This document shows positions 1-11,130 of a stretch of DNA of 64,000 nt, piece by piece. A program made the position numbers and the translations under genes. Source of the DNA: Sipunculus nudus (taxonomy: Eukaryota > Annelida > Sipuncula > Golfingiida > Sipunculidae). The notes beneath the pieces were generated by a model. That model did no database searches. It had not been told where the DNA came from and saw only the letters and a program-made list of their open reading frames with translations. The stretch spans positions 66,172,056-66,236,055 of the forward strand of contig CM049310.1 in NCBI GenBank assembly GCA_026874595.1, read 5' to 3'. The stretch's first letter is position 1. Each line of letters opens with the position of its first letter.

Positions 1-1180
1 CTATGGGGTTCCGAAGTACCCCCCAGAATAATGGAAAATTTGATACAAAAGCTCAAGTATCTGAACAACTAATGCATTGATCATCATGATTTTTTGCATG
101 GATATTGATCACGGAGTGTTTCATCAGTTTCTGCAGACTGGTGGCGCCACCTGTATTTTTTCGATTTTTACCAATATTTTTCTCTATTTTGAGACCTCTT
201 AAGATGCGGCCATCTGTTAACAGGGCACAAATCGTAACGACTACACCTAGAATCTTCTCTCTTGACATGCAGGGAGGCCCATAAAAAGTCTCTTTGGAAA
301 CCTGAAATTAGGTCTCTGTTACCCATAACCTTTGAGCTATGGGGCTCCGAAGTACCCCCCAGAATAATGGAAAATTTGATACAAAAGCTCAAGTTTCTAA
401 ACAACTATTGCAGTGATCACCATGATTCTTTGCATTGGTGCACCAGCTATATTTTTTTATTTTTTACGATTTTTTTTCTCTACTTTTGTGATCTTTAAAC
501 ATTTGGTCATCTGTACACAGGGCACAATTCATAATGACTGGACCTAGAATCTTCTGTCCTCACCTCCAGGGAAGCCCATAAAAGGTCTACATGGAAACCC
601 GAAATAAGGTCCCTGTTACCCATATTCTGTGAGCTATGGGGCTCTGAAGTACACCCCCCCCCCAGAATAAAGATTTGGTCATATATTAACAGGGCACAAA
701 TCATAATGACTGGACCTAGAATCCTCTTTCTTGACATTCAGGGAGGCCTTTGGAAAGTCTCTTTGGAAATCTGAAATTAGGTCTCTGTTACCCATATCCT
801 TCATGCTATGGCTCCGAGAATAAAGATTCGGTCATCTGTTAACAGAGCACAAATTATAATGACTTGACCTAGAATCTCCTTTCTTGATATGCTGGGAGGC
901 CCCTGAAAAGTCTCCTTGTGCACCTGAAATTACATCTCTGTTACCCATATCCTTCATCCTATGCGGCTCTGAAATACCCCCCAGAATAAACATTTGGTCA
1001 TCTGTTAACAGGGCACAAATCATAATAACTGGACCTAGAATTTTATTTTTTGACATGCTGGGAGACCCCTGAAAAGTCATCTTGTAAACCTTGAAAATAG
1101 ATGTCTGTTACCCATATCCTTCATGCTATAGAGCTCCATAGTACCCCAATGAATATTGGATGATTTTATACAAAAGGTCA
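1..1180. repeat. Degenerate tandem repeat, about 160-bp unit
   Basis: Successive segments share a core reading roughly 'gggcacaaatcataatgac', 'acctagaatc', 'cccatatcctt' and 'gctatggggctc'. Copies of the core start near 228, 522, 690, 846 and 1011, so the later units are about 155-170 bp apart and the first gap (294 bp) holds extra sequence. Small open frames on both strands come from this repetition, and I see no gene. A diverged copy lies at about 5200-5590, bounded on both sides by a GCTGAGCG-type end. Confidence 0.75.
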
Positions 1181-1360
1181 AGTTTGGAAAAAGTATTTCA
1201 TTCAGATTTGACATTCAGATGATAAAATTACTTTTGTCAATGTCTTCCTGGTCAGCTGAGCGTCATATCCCCTGGGTCACTTGTTATAAAAAGTCAGCTG
1301 AAAATCATTTTGTATTGGGAAAATAAATTTCAAAGTTATTTCAAGTAGGGACCACTTTTG
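1181..1360. other. Spacer with GCTGAGCG-type repeat end
   Basis: About 180 bp between two repeat blocks. It contains GCTGAGCG near 1257, followed by a short hairpin-like stretch and CTTGT near 1280. The same arrangement recurs near 5178, 5660 and 10032, so this probably marks the edge of a dispersed element. No gene is visible. Confidence 0.45.
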
Positions 1361-2160
1361 TGTACAGATGGCAGCACTTGGTTTACCATTGGCAGATTGC
1401 CAGTGCCTTGATGTTGGCCATTAGCCAAGATGATGTCAGCTCTATAAATAGTTTTGGCTCAGTGCCAGGATTGGAAGAAATGCAGCCAGGTATAGGTCAA
1501 GAGTTCACTCGGTGCAGTAGCTGCATTCTATTTATAGCTTTGGAAGACTGCTCACTGCATCATATTTGGCACCAAAGTTCAGCCTGAATCTATTAACAGC
1601 TTTGGCAGACTGCCAGCTGTGTCAGATTATGCAATAGGTCAAGAGTTCACTCAGTGCAGCCAGGTACAGGTCAAAAGTTCACTCAGTCTAGCCAGGTGCA
1701 GGTCAAGAGTTTACTCAGTGCAGTAGCTTGAGGCAGCAATTTGTCACAGGTCACTCGGGGGGCAACTGCCTTACTCACCTAAGCCTTGTCAGCCCAGTGC
1801 ATCAAACTCTGGGAAAGTTTGATGTATTGGACTGATATTTTGACCTGTCTATGCGTCTTAGATGGTATTCTTATTTACAGGACAGGTGGTGCCACCTACA
1901 TTGACTTTTGCAGTGTATGCGCCTGCTTATTTCTAAGGAGGGGTTTGACATATCAGTCTGACATTGGGCATATATTTATATATCTCTTCGTTGTATATAA
2001 GACTGGTGGTACCAGCTACAATCATTGTATCCACCAAAACAGAGTTTTGCGGATACAATGTTTTCAGTCGGATGCCAACGCTGCCGCCATCACTGCATAG
2101 GTTTCAAGAGAACTCCTCCATAACCACTGGGCAGAATTTTTTAAAATTCAGAATTATGAT
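1360..2160. repeat. Dispersed repeat, copy 1 (second copy at about 27.5-28.5 kb)
   Basis: This block contains the phrases 'aagagttcactcagtgcag', 'tttggcagactgcc' and 'ccttactcacctaagcct', followed by segments ending in 'ggtggtaccagctac'. The same phrases in the same order occur at about 27500-28490, so the two blocks are copies of one family. The open frame at 1786-2100 is low-complexity and has no recognisable domain. Confidence 0.75.
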
Positions 2161-3620
2161 CGGTCACATGTGAACTGCTGCGCCCTCATTTTTGGTTGAC
2201 CTCTGACCTTTCCTCTCTGCCCAGCGTCCATTTGTGTGTCTGTTTCCACACATAAACCCACATATCTCCGGAACTGTTTGACCGATAAGGCTAAAGTGTA
2301 GCCCTTGGAAAGCTTGATAACATACACTAAAAATGGTGGCGCCACCTGCAACCATTTTTGCACAGCATCCATCTGTTCATCTGCCTTTGGATAAAATCAC
2401 TCATATCTCAGCAGTGGTTTGACTTTTCCACCTGAAATTTTGCATGTGTATACATCCTGGACAGCTTTCTTGATTTTATGACAGGTGGCGCGACCTACAT
2501 TCACGTTTAAGATGCAGACATCCAAGCTCATATCTTAGGAACCGTTTGACCGATTGGGCCAAAATTTTGCATGTGTATGGATCTCACATAGCTCTTCATC
2601 ATAGGCAAAAGTTTTGGCGCCACGAGCAACCACTTATGCACAGCGTCCATCTGTTCATCTGCCTTGGGATAAAATCACTCATATCTCAGAAGTGGTTTGA
2701 CTTATCCACCTGAAATTTTGCAGGTTTATTCATCCTGGACAGCTTTCTCGATTTTATGACAGGTGGCGCCACCTACATTCACGTTTACTCTGGAGACATC
2801 TAAACTCATATCTGGGGAACCGTTTTACCGATTGGGCCAAAATTTTGCTTGTGTATAGATCTCACATAGCTCTTCATCATAGGCAAAAGTTGTGTGCCAC
2901 CTGCAACCATTATGCACAGCGTCCATCTGTTCATCTGCCTTGGGATAAAATCACTCATGTCTCAGCAGTGGTTTGACTTTTCCACCTGAAATTTTGCAGG
3001 TTTATACATCCTGGACAGCTCTCTTGATTTTATGACAGGTGGCCTCTCCTACATTCAGGTTTACTCTGCAGACATCTAAGCTCATATCTCAGAAACGGTT
3101 TGACCAATTAGGCCAAAATTTTGCATGTGTATTGATCTCACATAGCTCTTCATCATAGACAAAACTGGTGGCGCCACCTGCAACCACTTATGCACAGGGT
3201 CCATCTGTTCATCTGCTTTGGGATAAAATCACTCATATCTCAGAAGTGGTTTGACTTATCCACCTGAAATTTTGCAGGTTTATACATCCAGGACAGCTTT
3301 CTCGATTTATGACAGGTGGCGCCACCTACATTCAGGTTTACTCTGCAGACATCCAAGCTCATATCTCGGGAACCGTTTGACTGATTGGGCAAAAATTTTG
3401 CTTGTGTATAGATCTCACACAGCTCTTCATCATAGGCAAAACTGGTGGCGCCACCTGCAACCACTTATGCACAGCATCCATCTGTTCATCTGCCTTGGGA
3501 TAAAATTACTCATATCTTGGCAGTGGTTTGACTTTTTGCATTTGTATACAACTTTGATAGCTTTCTGGATTTGTGGTAGATGGCACAACCTACGGCTGAA
3601 GACATCCATTCTTATATGCA
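2160..3620. repeat. Tandem repeat array, 277-bp unit
   Basis: The phrase 'catctgttcatctgcc' with its preceding 'cacag' starts at 2361, 2639, 2915, 3193 and 3470, giving spacings of 278, 276, 278 and 277 bp. Each unit contains a 'cacctgaaattttgca' segment, a 'gaccgattgggcc' segment and usually two copies of a GGTGGCGCCACC palindrome or a decayed form of it. The 168-aa frame at 3251-3757 runs through the repeat and is not a gene. Confidence 0.9.
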
Positions 3621-3769
3621 ACACACCTCACTCTATTTCCCCTTGTTACCTTGTTACTCAATCCATGCCTCACTTCACCCATCCCACTCTGATTTCTGCG
3701 GATACACGTAGTCGCTTGTCGACTACCCGTATTCTAGTTTTATCAAGATTCAATTGAATACCAAAAAAT

Positions 3770-4130
3770 TAGTTCTGAATTTTTCAAATTTTATAAGTTA
3801 TTAGTATAAATATAAAATTAGTACCTTAAATTTTGCCAAACTTTGACCATAGCACGTTTGTTTCCTGTGAGCACTGTTGATATAATTTTTATATCATGAT
3901 AAGAATTTCAGCTTTTTAGTTTAGAAAGCTGAAAGAAATTGGCCAAAAAATTGTAGCTTTTATTAATGTTTTTATGAGACCATGTCAGACCTTGGCTCTC
4001 TAAAGCCCCTCTTGAGTCACATGTATGTTGACCTTGTTGACCTTTCATCAAATTATGCACGCTTGACGCGAGGCATACACTGGGGCAGCCAGGCAGCTTA
4101 TGGCCAGCCACAGTTGATCCAGGTGTCCAA
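3770..4130. repeat. Dispersed AT-rich repeat, copy A
   Basis: The order 'ccttaaattttgccaaactttg', 'agcacgtttgtttcctgt', 'gtagcttttatt' is shared with about 6890-7310 and 8310-8640. The three copies are diverged by substitutions and small indels, so they are old members of one interspersed family. No coding capacity is visible. Confidence 0.65.
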
Positions 4131-5170
4131 CCAAACTCATCTAGTAGTTTTAACTAACAACATAACAAAAAGTAATAAATTAATAAATTTTTATTGGTTT
4201 TTAATAACAAATTAAAGAAAAATAGAAAAGAAATTTGTTAGTTGATAATAACAGGAAATTAACTTGCAGTAACTGATGATATAAGAATCTTGTATCGATT
4301 GATAGAATGTCACATATTCCAAATAACACCATGCAGTTACCTATGGTATTTTTTAGTTCAATTTTAATGATAAAAAATAAATCATATTATTCATTACTAA
4401 TCATTAGGGATCATATGAAGGAAATTAATGATAGACAAAGATGCAGTTGATAATATTAATCTAGATTCCTGCTGTGTCTAGTGTGTACGTTGATGTGAAA
4501 TTAGTCCAAAATGAATATATTACATTTATTTTTTTTTAATATGGATAAAAGCCATAAAACCAGGTACTTATGATCATTATTTAAATGTGTGAATTTTGTA
4601 TATTCTGGATTCTCAACTTCATTGTTTGGTGAAAACTTAATAAATACCAGACATGGTGCAAATACTTTGCAAATGTATTTGGATACGAATTTGAATATGT
4701 ACTCCATTATAAAATTTCTTGCATAAGAATGGGAATTCCAGTAAAAATGAAAGTATATGAATACCAGTGCAAATACTTTCAAAATGTATTCATGAATGCA
4801 TTCATGAATATATTCTTTGATATTATTTTAATAATCATTTCAGTTGTATTTTATTTTTAAAAAATCATACGATTCTCTTATTATTTTTAATAAAAATTAT
4901 ATTTGGGACAATTTGTAATTATTTTTAATAAATAGTTAAACTCTTATATAATATGTTCTGCTTATAAGTTATATGGCCAAGTCAAAATCTGTGTGACAAT
5001 AGCACTCCATTTGTTAATAAAATAAATGAAATCAATCCTCCTCCCTGTCTCCAAAGATACTATCAAAATCATACATAAGCTAAACACCCTCAACTCATAA
5101 TACATCTTATATCTATTTCCACACAAAACAAGCATGTGCCTCATTTTTAAATCATATTTTTTTATCATAT
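4131..5170. other. AT-rich stretch without a recognised gene
   Basis: Very AT-rich sequence. The open frames at 4501-4782 and 4962-5195 (both minus) are rich in F, I, Y and K as expected from AT-rich noncoding DNA, and no domain is recognised. A short duplicated phrase 'attcatgaatgcattcatgaat' near 4789 can fold back on itself. I see nothing else that can be supported. Confidence 0.5.
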
Positions 5171-5700
5171 ATAAGAGCTGAGCGCCGTGACCCATGGGTC
5201 CCTTGTTTTCAATTTTTCAGGCATTTTTTCTCTATTTATGAGACCTTCTGTTAACATGGCACAAACTGTTACTGCTGAACCTAGAATCTTTTTACTTGAC
5301 ATCCAAGGAGACTATTGAAAAATCTCCTTGGTAACCTGGAATTAGGTCTCAGTTACCCATATTCTCCGAGCTATAGGGCTTGTAAATACCCCCAAAAATA
5401 ATTAAAAATTTGATACAAACAAAAGCTCCAGTATCTGAATAACTAATGCCTTGATAATTGATTCTTTGGATATAAAATGATCATGAAGTGTTTCATCAGT
5501 TCCTACAGACTGGTGGCACTACCTGTATTTTTTCAAATTTTTACGCATTTTTTTTCTATTTATGAGACCTTCAAATGAAGTTGTCATCTGTCCAAAAGCC
5601 CACAAAATTCATGATTTGTTTGCACTCCGGAAGTCATTTTGCTCATTGTTGAATTCAGCTGAGCGTCATGGCCCATGGCCACTAGTTTCCAATAAAACTC
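5171..5700. repeat. Diverged copy of the left-edge repeat, with hairpin-type ends
   Basis: 5262-5440 matches the core of the 1-1180 repeat, and 5400-5590 matches 43-200 including 'gtttcatcagtt' and 'cagactggtgg'. The block is flanked by GCTGAGCG near 5178, followed by the 10-bp palindrome ACCCATGGGT and CTTGT, and by GCTGAGCG near 5660, followed by a GGCCCATGGCC-like palindrome and CTAGT. This suggests a mobile unit with defined ends. Confidence 0.6.
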
Positions 5701-6238
5701 GACTTTGATGATGAAATATGTTACATTTGTCAGTAAAAGCAAGTCTGAGATGTCAAAAAAAGAAAAAGAAAAATGTCATCTGGGAATTCACAGTCCTTTC
5801 TCAGCGTTCTCTATGTGGTGAGATAGTCTGTGAAATTATCAATGGGTTTCTGTTGCCTACTATTGAACAGATACCTGGATACAGAACTTTGTGTTTTTCT
5901 GGGGTTCACAATATAGTACAAATTTTTTTGATAATTTTTTTTGGCATGATTTTGTTTTGCCTTTGTATGGTCTTTGAGAAGAACTTAACCAAGATTGGCT
6001 ATTGTCTCCCATTGCAGTCCACTCTCCCAACACAGTGGCAGGGACCTTTCAATATCATTAAGTGGAATGTTGATATAAAATGTTTGTGCCATGTTTATGA
6101 TCATTTCATCTGTGTTTTCTCCACTGGTTTCAGTTCAGTTATTCATCACATAGAGGGATGTATGTCGTTAATACTGTTCTTGCTAGATTATGGAGGTGAT
6201 CATCCATGTGTGATAAAATGCATTTTTCTAATTGACAG

Positions 6239-6376
6239 ATTCTTGAAGTAATACGCAATCCACTGGATAGTGTGGAAAGTACAGCATTAACTGATACAGG
6301 AGGCAGCTGTGAAGAAGAAGAAAAACACCAGCATCTTCTGGTAGAGAATGAGGAATTAAAACAGCAGGTTCAAGAG
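6239..6376 (+). CDS. Internal exon of a coiled-coil protein gene (46 codons)
   Basis: An open, charged, unrepeated segment with a good acceptor (pyrimidine run then 'ttgacag' ending at 6238) and donor ('gag|gtgcag', GT at 6377). It is exactly 46 codons, phase 0 at both ends, beginning ILEVIRNPLDSVE and ending ENEELKQQVQE. The end is rich in E, K, Q and L with heptad-like leucine spacing typical of a coiled coil. Composition contrasts sharply with the AT-rich and repeat-derived frames around it. The next compatible exon on this strand is 52746-53051, also phase 0 and also starting in coiled-coil sequence (KEARIRVLNQK), so the two are inferred to belong to one gene interrupted by an intron of about 46 kb. 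I do not recognise the protein family. Earlier exons must lie left of the window, and further exons inside the intron cannot be excluded. Confidence 0.65.
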
Positions 6377-6439
6377 GTGCAGTATTCATTATCAGGGTTT
6401 CCACATCCTTCAAAATTGTTGCACTTTTTTAGCTCAGCT

Positions 6440-7310
6440 GACTATAAGTCATCTGAGCTATAGTCATGGTCCTTTGTCCGTCGTCCGTCCGACCGTCCAG
6501 CCGTCCGTTTGTTAACAGGGCACATTTTAAAACTGTTGGACCTACGAATCCAAAATTATACATACCATTAGATGTTCCCAAAATCTGCTACCATAACGAA
6601 AATTGGGTCATTAGGACTTCATTCCTTTGAGATATTAAGGAAAAACCTCAGTTTTCCATAAAAAAAGCCATTGTTACACTTCAAGGCTGCCTTATATCAA
6701 AACCACTGATCTGTTCTTGGTCATATTAGTATTCATATTCTTCCATACATTTTCTATGAACATACCAAAAATAAGGTCAGTATTGGGTATTATTTTGAAG
6801 TTATGGGCCCAAATATAATGCATTTTTTAAAAAATCAGGAAATATATTTACTCACCTAACATGAGAATTGCTGAAGCTGGAGACCTTTTTTTCAGGAATA
6901 TAACTTTATTTAATCAAGATTCAATTATTTACCCAAAATTAGATCTGAATTTTGCAAATTTTTCAAGTTATTAGCATAAATAAAAAATTAATACCTTAAA
7001 TTTTGTCCAACTTTGGGAATGGCACGTCTTTTCTCTGTAAGCACTGTTGATTTAATTTACACAGCATATATACATAAGGATTTAATCTTTTAAAATCTGA
7101 AATTTCAAAGGAATTGATTGAAAAGAGTAGCTTTTATTCAAGTTTTCATACACCATGTCAAGTGTTGTTTACATCTGGCTCACCTAGTAGAACAGCCATC
7201 ACTTGCATTATGTAACCCACCCCAGGCAGCTTGCCTCAGGCTCAGCTTGGCCACTACTAGCAGGCTTCCCCTCTGCCCTGCACTCCCCCCCCCCAGATGG
7301 TGCATTAACT
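6440..7310. repeat. Dispersed repeat, longest copy (about 870 bp)
   Basis: Begins with 'agctcagctgactataag' and a GTCC-rich microsatellite ('gtccgtcgtccgtccgacc', about 6476-6510), followed by 'gttaacagggcacat'. The middle and right parts match copies at about 3770-4130 and 8050-8640, and a degenerate version of the left part lies at about 53700-53990. It starts about 60 bp after the coiled-coil exon, so it sits in the intron. Confidence 0.65.
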
Positions 7311-8040
7311 AGATGAATGTTATAATTTTCTGTATTTTATTTTATTCATGGCTATGCTACATTTTAGATTTTGCATTGTACCACCAGGGTTACAATGATT
7401 AAAGTACTCATTTCATAGTGTCCACAAAGTGGTGTATTGCTATGAAAGTGTGGATGTTCATCAGATAAGTAATTCCTTACTTCAGAAGAGTAATAACTTC
7501 ACCAGGTGTGAAATTGACTATTAATTCCAGTAATAAATTATAGCTGATATTGTTATTAGCATAATGATATTGTTTGTCCCTCATTCAACCAAAAGTGTGT
7601 ATAATTCATTTGAAAAGATGTTTTTATTTTATCAAATTTACTGAATCTTTTATTTTATTTTGGTGAATAAAATTAAGCATGTACTGAAAACTCCAATGTG
7701 CAAAACTTTTTAATAGTGATTCAAGGAATGATCTAGTAGATGCCTTGTTGTGGCATTATTTTCTTTTAAATTCAGTTTAAACATTTGTGATTTAAAAATA
7801 AAAAAATATATGTGTATGCATAATATGACCCAATATGAGCTACACTCTGGATATATAATGATTGCAGCTTAGAGTTCTGATATTTTAACCTATGTTTTCA
7901 GTTGTTTTATTACAAATTTATAAAACTTGTAAATAAAAAATAATGAATCAGATTTAAAACTATTAATGGAAAAAGTGGATATGCTAATAAAAATAGGCTT
8001 ATATATAGACTTAAATGCATTATTCATTTGAAAGTAAAAT
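7311..8040. other. AT-rich intronic stretch without a recognised gene
   Basis: Unremarkable AT-rich sequence. The minus frame 7890-8111 is an AT-rich open stretch with no domain. No repeat unit, RNA gene or exon with splice signals was recognised. Confidence 0.45.
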
Positions 8041-8640
8041 AAATGTATTAGTCCATTCTGTCCACTTGCCTGTCCATCTGTAAATTTTTCATATGCATCA
8101 CAGTATCTCAAAACTTTTACTGTTTCCTCTGTATAGTTCTTATGTACGTGCCAGTAATTTAGTCAGTATTATATAATTTTAAAAAGTTATAATTTAAAAA
8201 TATATTTTTAGAAAAATTAAATACATCTGTGTTTCTATTTAATATCTATTTTCATACTTCAGGACTGCCGAATATCAAAACCACTCATCTGGTTTTCTTC
8301 ATATTTACCATAAATATTCCTCTATATAACTTAAATTTTGCCCAAGTTTGACCATGGCATGTTTCTTTCTTGTAAGAACATTTGATTTACTTTTCACAGT
8401 CGATATATATATAGATTTAATCTGTTAAGTTCTGAAATTTCAAAGTAAAAGCTTAAAAATTGTTCTAGTTATTGAAGTTTTTCTGAGGCTCTAATGTATT
8501 TTCATTTTGAACCTCCAGACCAGCCATGTCTGGTCCCTACAGCCTTGCCTGGGTAAACTTATTAGTGATGCAACACTGCTGTCACAAATGTAGAATCACA
8601 TGGCAACCCTGACCTCCCCCCCCCCCAACAGATATGTTGC
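8041..8640. repeat. Dispersed AT-rich repeat, copy C
   Basis: Contains 'gtccattctgtccacttgcc', then 'gcccaagtttgaccatggcatg' and a run ending in 'agttattgaagtttttctg', in the same order as the copies at 3770 and 6440. It ends in a short C-run near 8623-8632. Confidence 0.6.
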
Positions 8641-9268
8641 ATTAGTTACATACTTCAATTGCATTGCTGTTTCCGATCCAGTGTATACAACTTTTCCTGA
8701 ATCAAGTGTTATTTTCAGGTATTTATTATTTTGCAAATTTTAAAAAAATATATTTTAAGAAAAAATTATATAAATTTGCGTATATAATGTGATGTTGACT
8801 GAGCAGATTAACTGTAAATGTTGATGCAATTTAGAATTGTTAATCAACTTAAATTTTCAAATTTAATTGATATATATTGTAAATGTATAGTAAAATTTAT
8901 ATATTTTGTCCAAAATTTCCCTTAACAAAAAATTGATGTAATAAAAAAATGAGGACCTAATGCAAACATTCGTTCAGTATTTTTCTGCCTCAGTAGAATG
9001 GAAATTAAAGTGATTTGCTTTGTTTTTCTATCTCTCTGTCTGTTTCTAAATAATCAATAATTATGAATAAAACTTTTTTTTACCTGTAAGATTAAATTTT
9101 GTATCCTGTATGTTTATGCAAAGGTGTTGTAACTTTCTTCACTCCCTGCCACTGAGTATTTGTTTAGGACAATATTCAATATTCTTCTGGCAACTGCATA
9201 AAATTTATAACTGGTAAGTAAAGAAATAAATATACAGAGTTACAAAGGTGTTTTTAAACTCTCATCCT

Positions 9269-9269
<1 letters not shown>
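8641..9269. other. AT-rich intronic stretch, nothing recognised
   Basis: AT-rich sequence between a dispersed repeat and a long C homopolymer. No open frame above background, no repeat unit and no RNA gene was seen. Confidence 0.45.

Positions 9270-9303
<34 letters not shown>
9270..9303. repeat. C homopolymer, 34 bp
   Basis: An uninterrupted run of C from 9270 to 9303 on the + strand (G-run on the minus strand). Its exact length in an assembly is unreliable because homopolymers are error-prone. It directly precedes the LINE fragment. Confidence 0.9.
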
Positions 9304-9306
<3 letters not shown>

Positions 9307-9398
9307 CAGGTCAAACAGCTGAGTCCCCATGTTTTCCTCTATAGGTCATCCGCATGTCCCATCAGTAACTTCTTCTCTGAACTCCCCAAGTTTTAGTC

Positions 9399-9734
9399 TC
9401 TCAAGTTGACCACAACCTGCCTATAGTGATCATGGGCGATTTCAGTATTGACATTTCTAATATAATATATAACACCAAATTGACACAATTATGTCAACTC
9501 TTTAAATGTCAACAACTAGTCAGAGAACCAACCAATGACCATGCAAATACCATAGATCTTGTCTTTACTAACTGTTTAAATGCTTCAGTTTCAACATTAG
9601 AAAACACATGGTCAGATCACAAGATATTATTAGCAACAATCCCCCATTCTTCAATTCAGATCAAACATGGCAACTTCTCACAGCTTCATCAACAGTTTCT
9701 TCTCTATAGATACTTTTTGAGACTTCCTCTCTAA
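9399..9734 (+). pseudogene. LINE endonuclease (APE-type) fragment
   Basis: The frame reads LPIVIMGDFSIDI, then REPTNDHANTIDLVFTN, then SDHKILLATI, and stops at 9732-9734. These match the order of conserved blocks in the C-terminal half of the exonuclease-endonuclease-phosphatase domain of non-LTR retrotransposons: the GDFN block, the PT..(S/N)TIDL.(F/L)TN block with its catalytic Asp, and the SDH block with the catalytic Asp-His pair. The N-terminal half of the domain and the whole reverse transcriptase are missing. It is a dead fragment about 110 residues long. Clade (CR1, L2, Jockey or similar) cannot be assigned from so little. Confidence 0.75.
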
Positions 9735-11130
9735 TTCAGCAACAACTGCTTCCCAAAACATACAAGTTTTCTACTTTTCCATAAATATTTTGATTTATTA
9801 AATGTATTTTTATACTTGCAAATCTCCACTTCCTTCCTCTGCAATTTACAACATCTGGTCATTTCCATTGCAATATTTTAGACACACATTCTTGTTCATA
9901 TTTAAAATACTGATACTTCTATATAACTATTCCGCTCAACTACATAATTAATACAAAAAATTACATCTGTCAAAATGAAATCTTACAGACCTACATACAA
10001 CAGTAGTGACACAATTGTATTTGTCTCATTCAGCTGAGCGCCTTTACCCATGGGTCCCTCATTGTGTATTTTCAATACCTTGAAATTGCTTGAATTTAAT
10101 AAATTTGGAACATTTCTTTGAAAGTTTAGGTTATTGTAGGTTACATGAATGACAATTGTCAGAAGAGTTACTATTTTACTTTACATCTAGTGCATGCACA
10201 GGGCTATAGATCAGACTAGATTTCTGTACTAAAGTTTCTGAACTTCAGTTATGTTCTCTCTGACTGCGTGTGTACATTCTGAATGTCTCCAACCAAATCA
10301 TGTTATATGTTGGAAAGAACCCCATGCACCTAGACTATTTACATTGTGCACATGGTTTGTCACTTCTGCTTGTTATATGCACATTTATGCCTCACCCCCT
10401 GTTCACTGATAGAGTGGTAATGGTGATATCACAAGTGGAAATTGCACTCTTAAGGCAGTGATCTCTGTGCATGGTATTAAACCACCTTTTCCACCAACCT
10501 TGTTACAGCTGGACTTGCTGCTGACAATTTTAAACTGTTCAAAGAGCAGTGGAAAAACTACTCTATTACCATATAACTAAGTTGTACACAGAAGATTGTC
10601 AGTCCAAGGTGCCTGATTATTGCATACATTTGGGGATGACTTGCTGAAAATTCATAATGGATTTCATTTCACTGCTCCTGAATATGAAAAACTGCTGCTG
10701 AGATCCTTGAATGTTTTGATCAGTTTGCAGTAACTGAACATAATGAAATTGATGAACACCCATAAAGATCAGGAATCTGATGAGAGATTTGAAAGCCCCA
10801 TGCTGTGATAGTCTCTTGTTAGATCCTGCAATTTTTGTGACAGATGTGTAAGCTCCATATAGATAGGAATGTTCTTGGTATAAATAACACTGAAACACAA
10901 AAAAAACTGTCAGTATACAGAAATCTAACATGGGTTACTTGTATTACCTTATAAACCTAGAGGTACTTAGTCTACCACAATAAAACTATCCTGGACTGTG
11001 AAATCTTTGAATACAGTTATATCTTGGGAAAACAAGACTGTCCAGCATGGGCTGCAACAGTGACAAGCAAAAAAATCAAATGTCCAAACAAACTACAAAG
11101 CCAACAGTCTGTTCATCAAATGAGTGAACA
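9735..11130. other. Intronic stretch left of the satellite
   Basis: Mostly AT-rich. A GCTGAGCG-type end with the palindrome ACCCATGGGT lies at 10032-10056. The minus frame 10617-10931 follows a plausible acceptor ('ttgtgtttcag', minus strand, near 10892). A neighbouring minus frame contains FSYSGAVK, which faintly resembles the C-terminal FSYSGAxxWNSLP motif of some LINE ORF2 proteins but is broken by stops. I do not call a gene here. Confidence 0.35.

Noticed and set aside
3251-3757. 168-codon + frame
   Set aside because: It lies mostly within the 277-bp tandem array and runs into AT-rich flank; frames at the same place in the other units are closed.
5718-6251. 177-codon + frame just before the coiled-coil exon
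   Set aside because: It is in intron sequence, includes an AAAAAG-rich run and AT-rich codons, has no recognised domain, and ends in a different frame from the exon with good splice sites at 6239.
10617-10931. Minus-strand exon of a host gene, or the 3' end of a LINE
   Set aside because: There is a plausible acceptor, but the 104-codon frame has no recognisable domain. The alternative frame has only a faint FSYSGAVK resemblance to LINE C-termini and is broken by stops. Evidence is too thin to call either.
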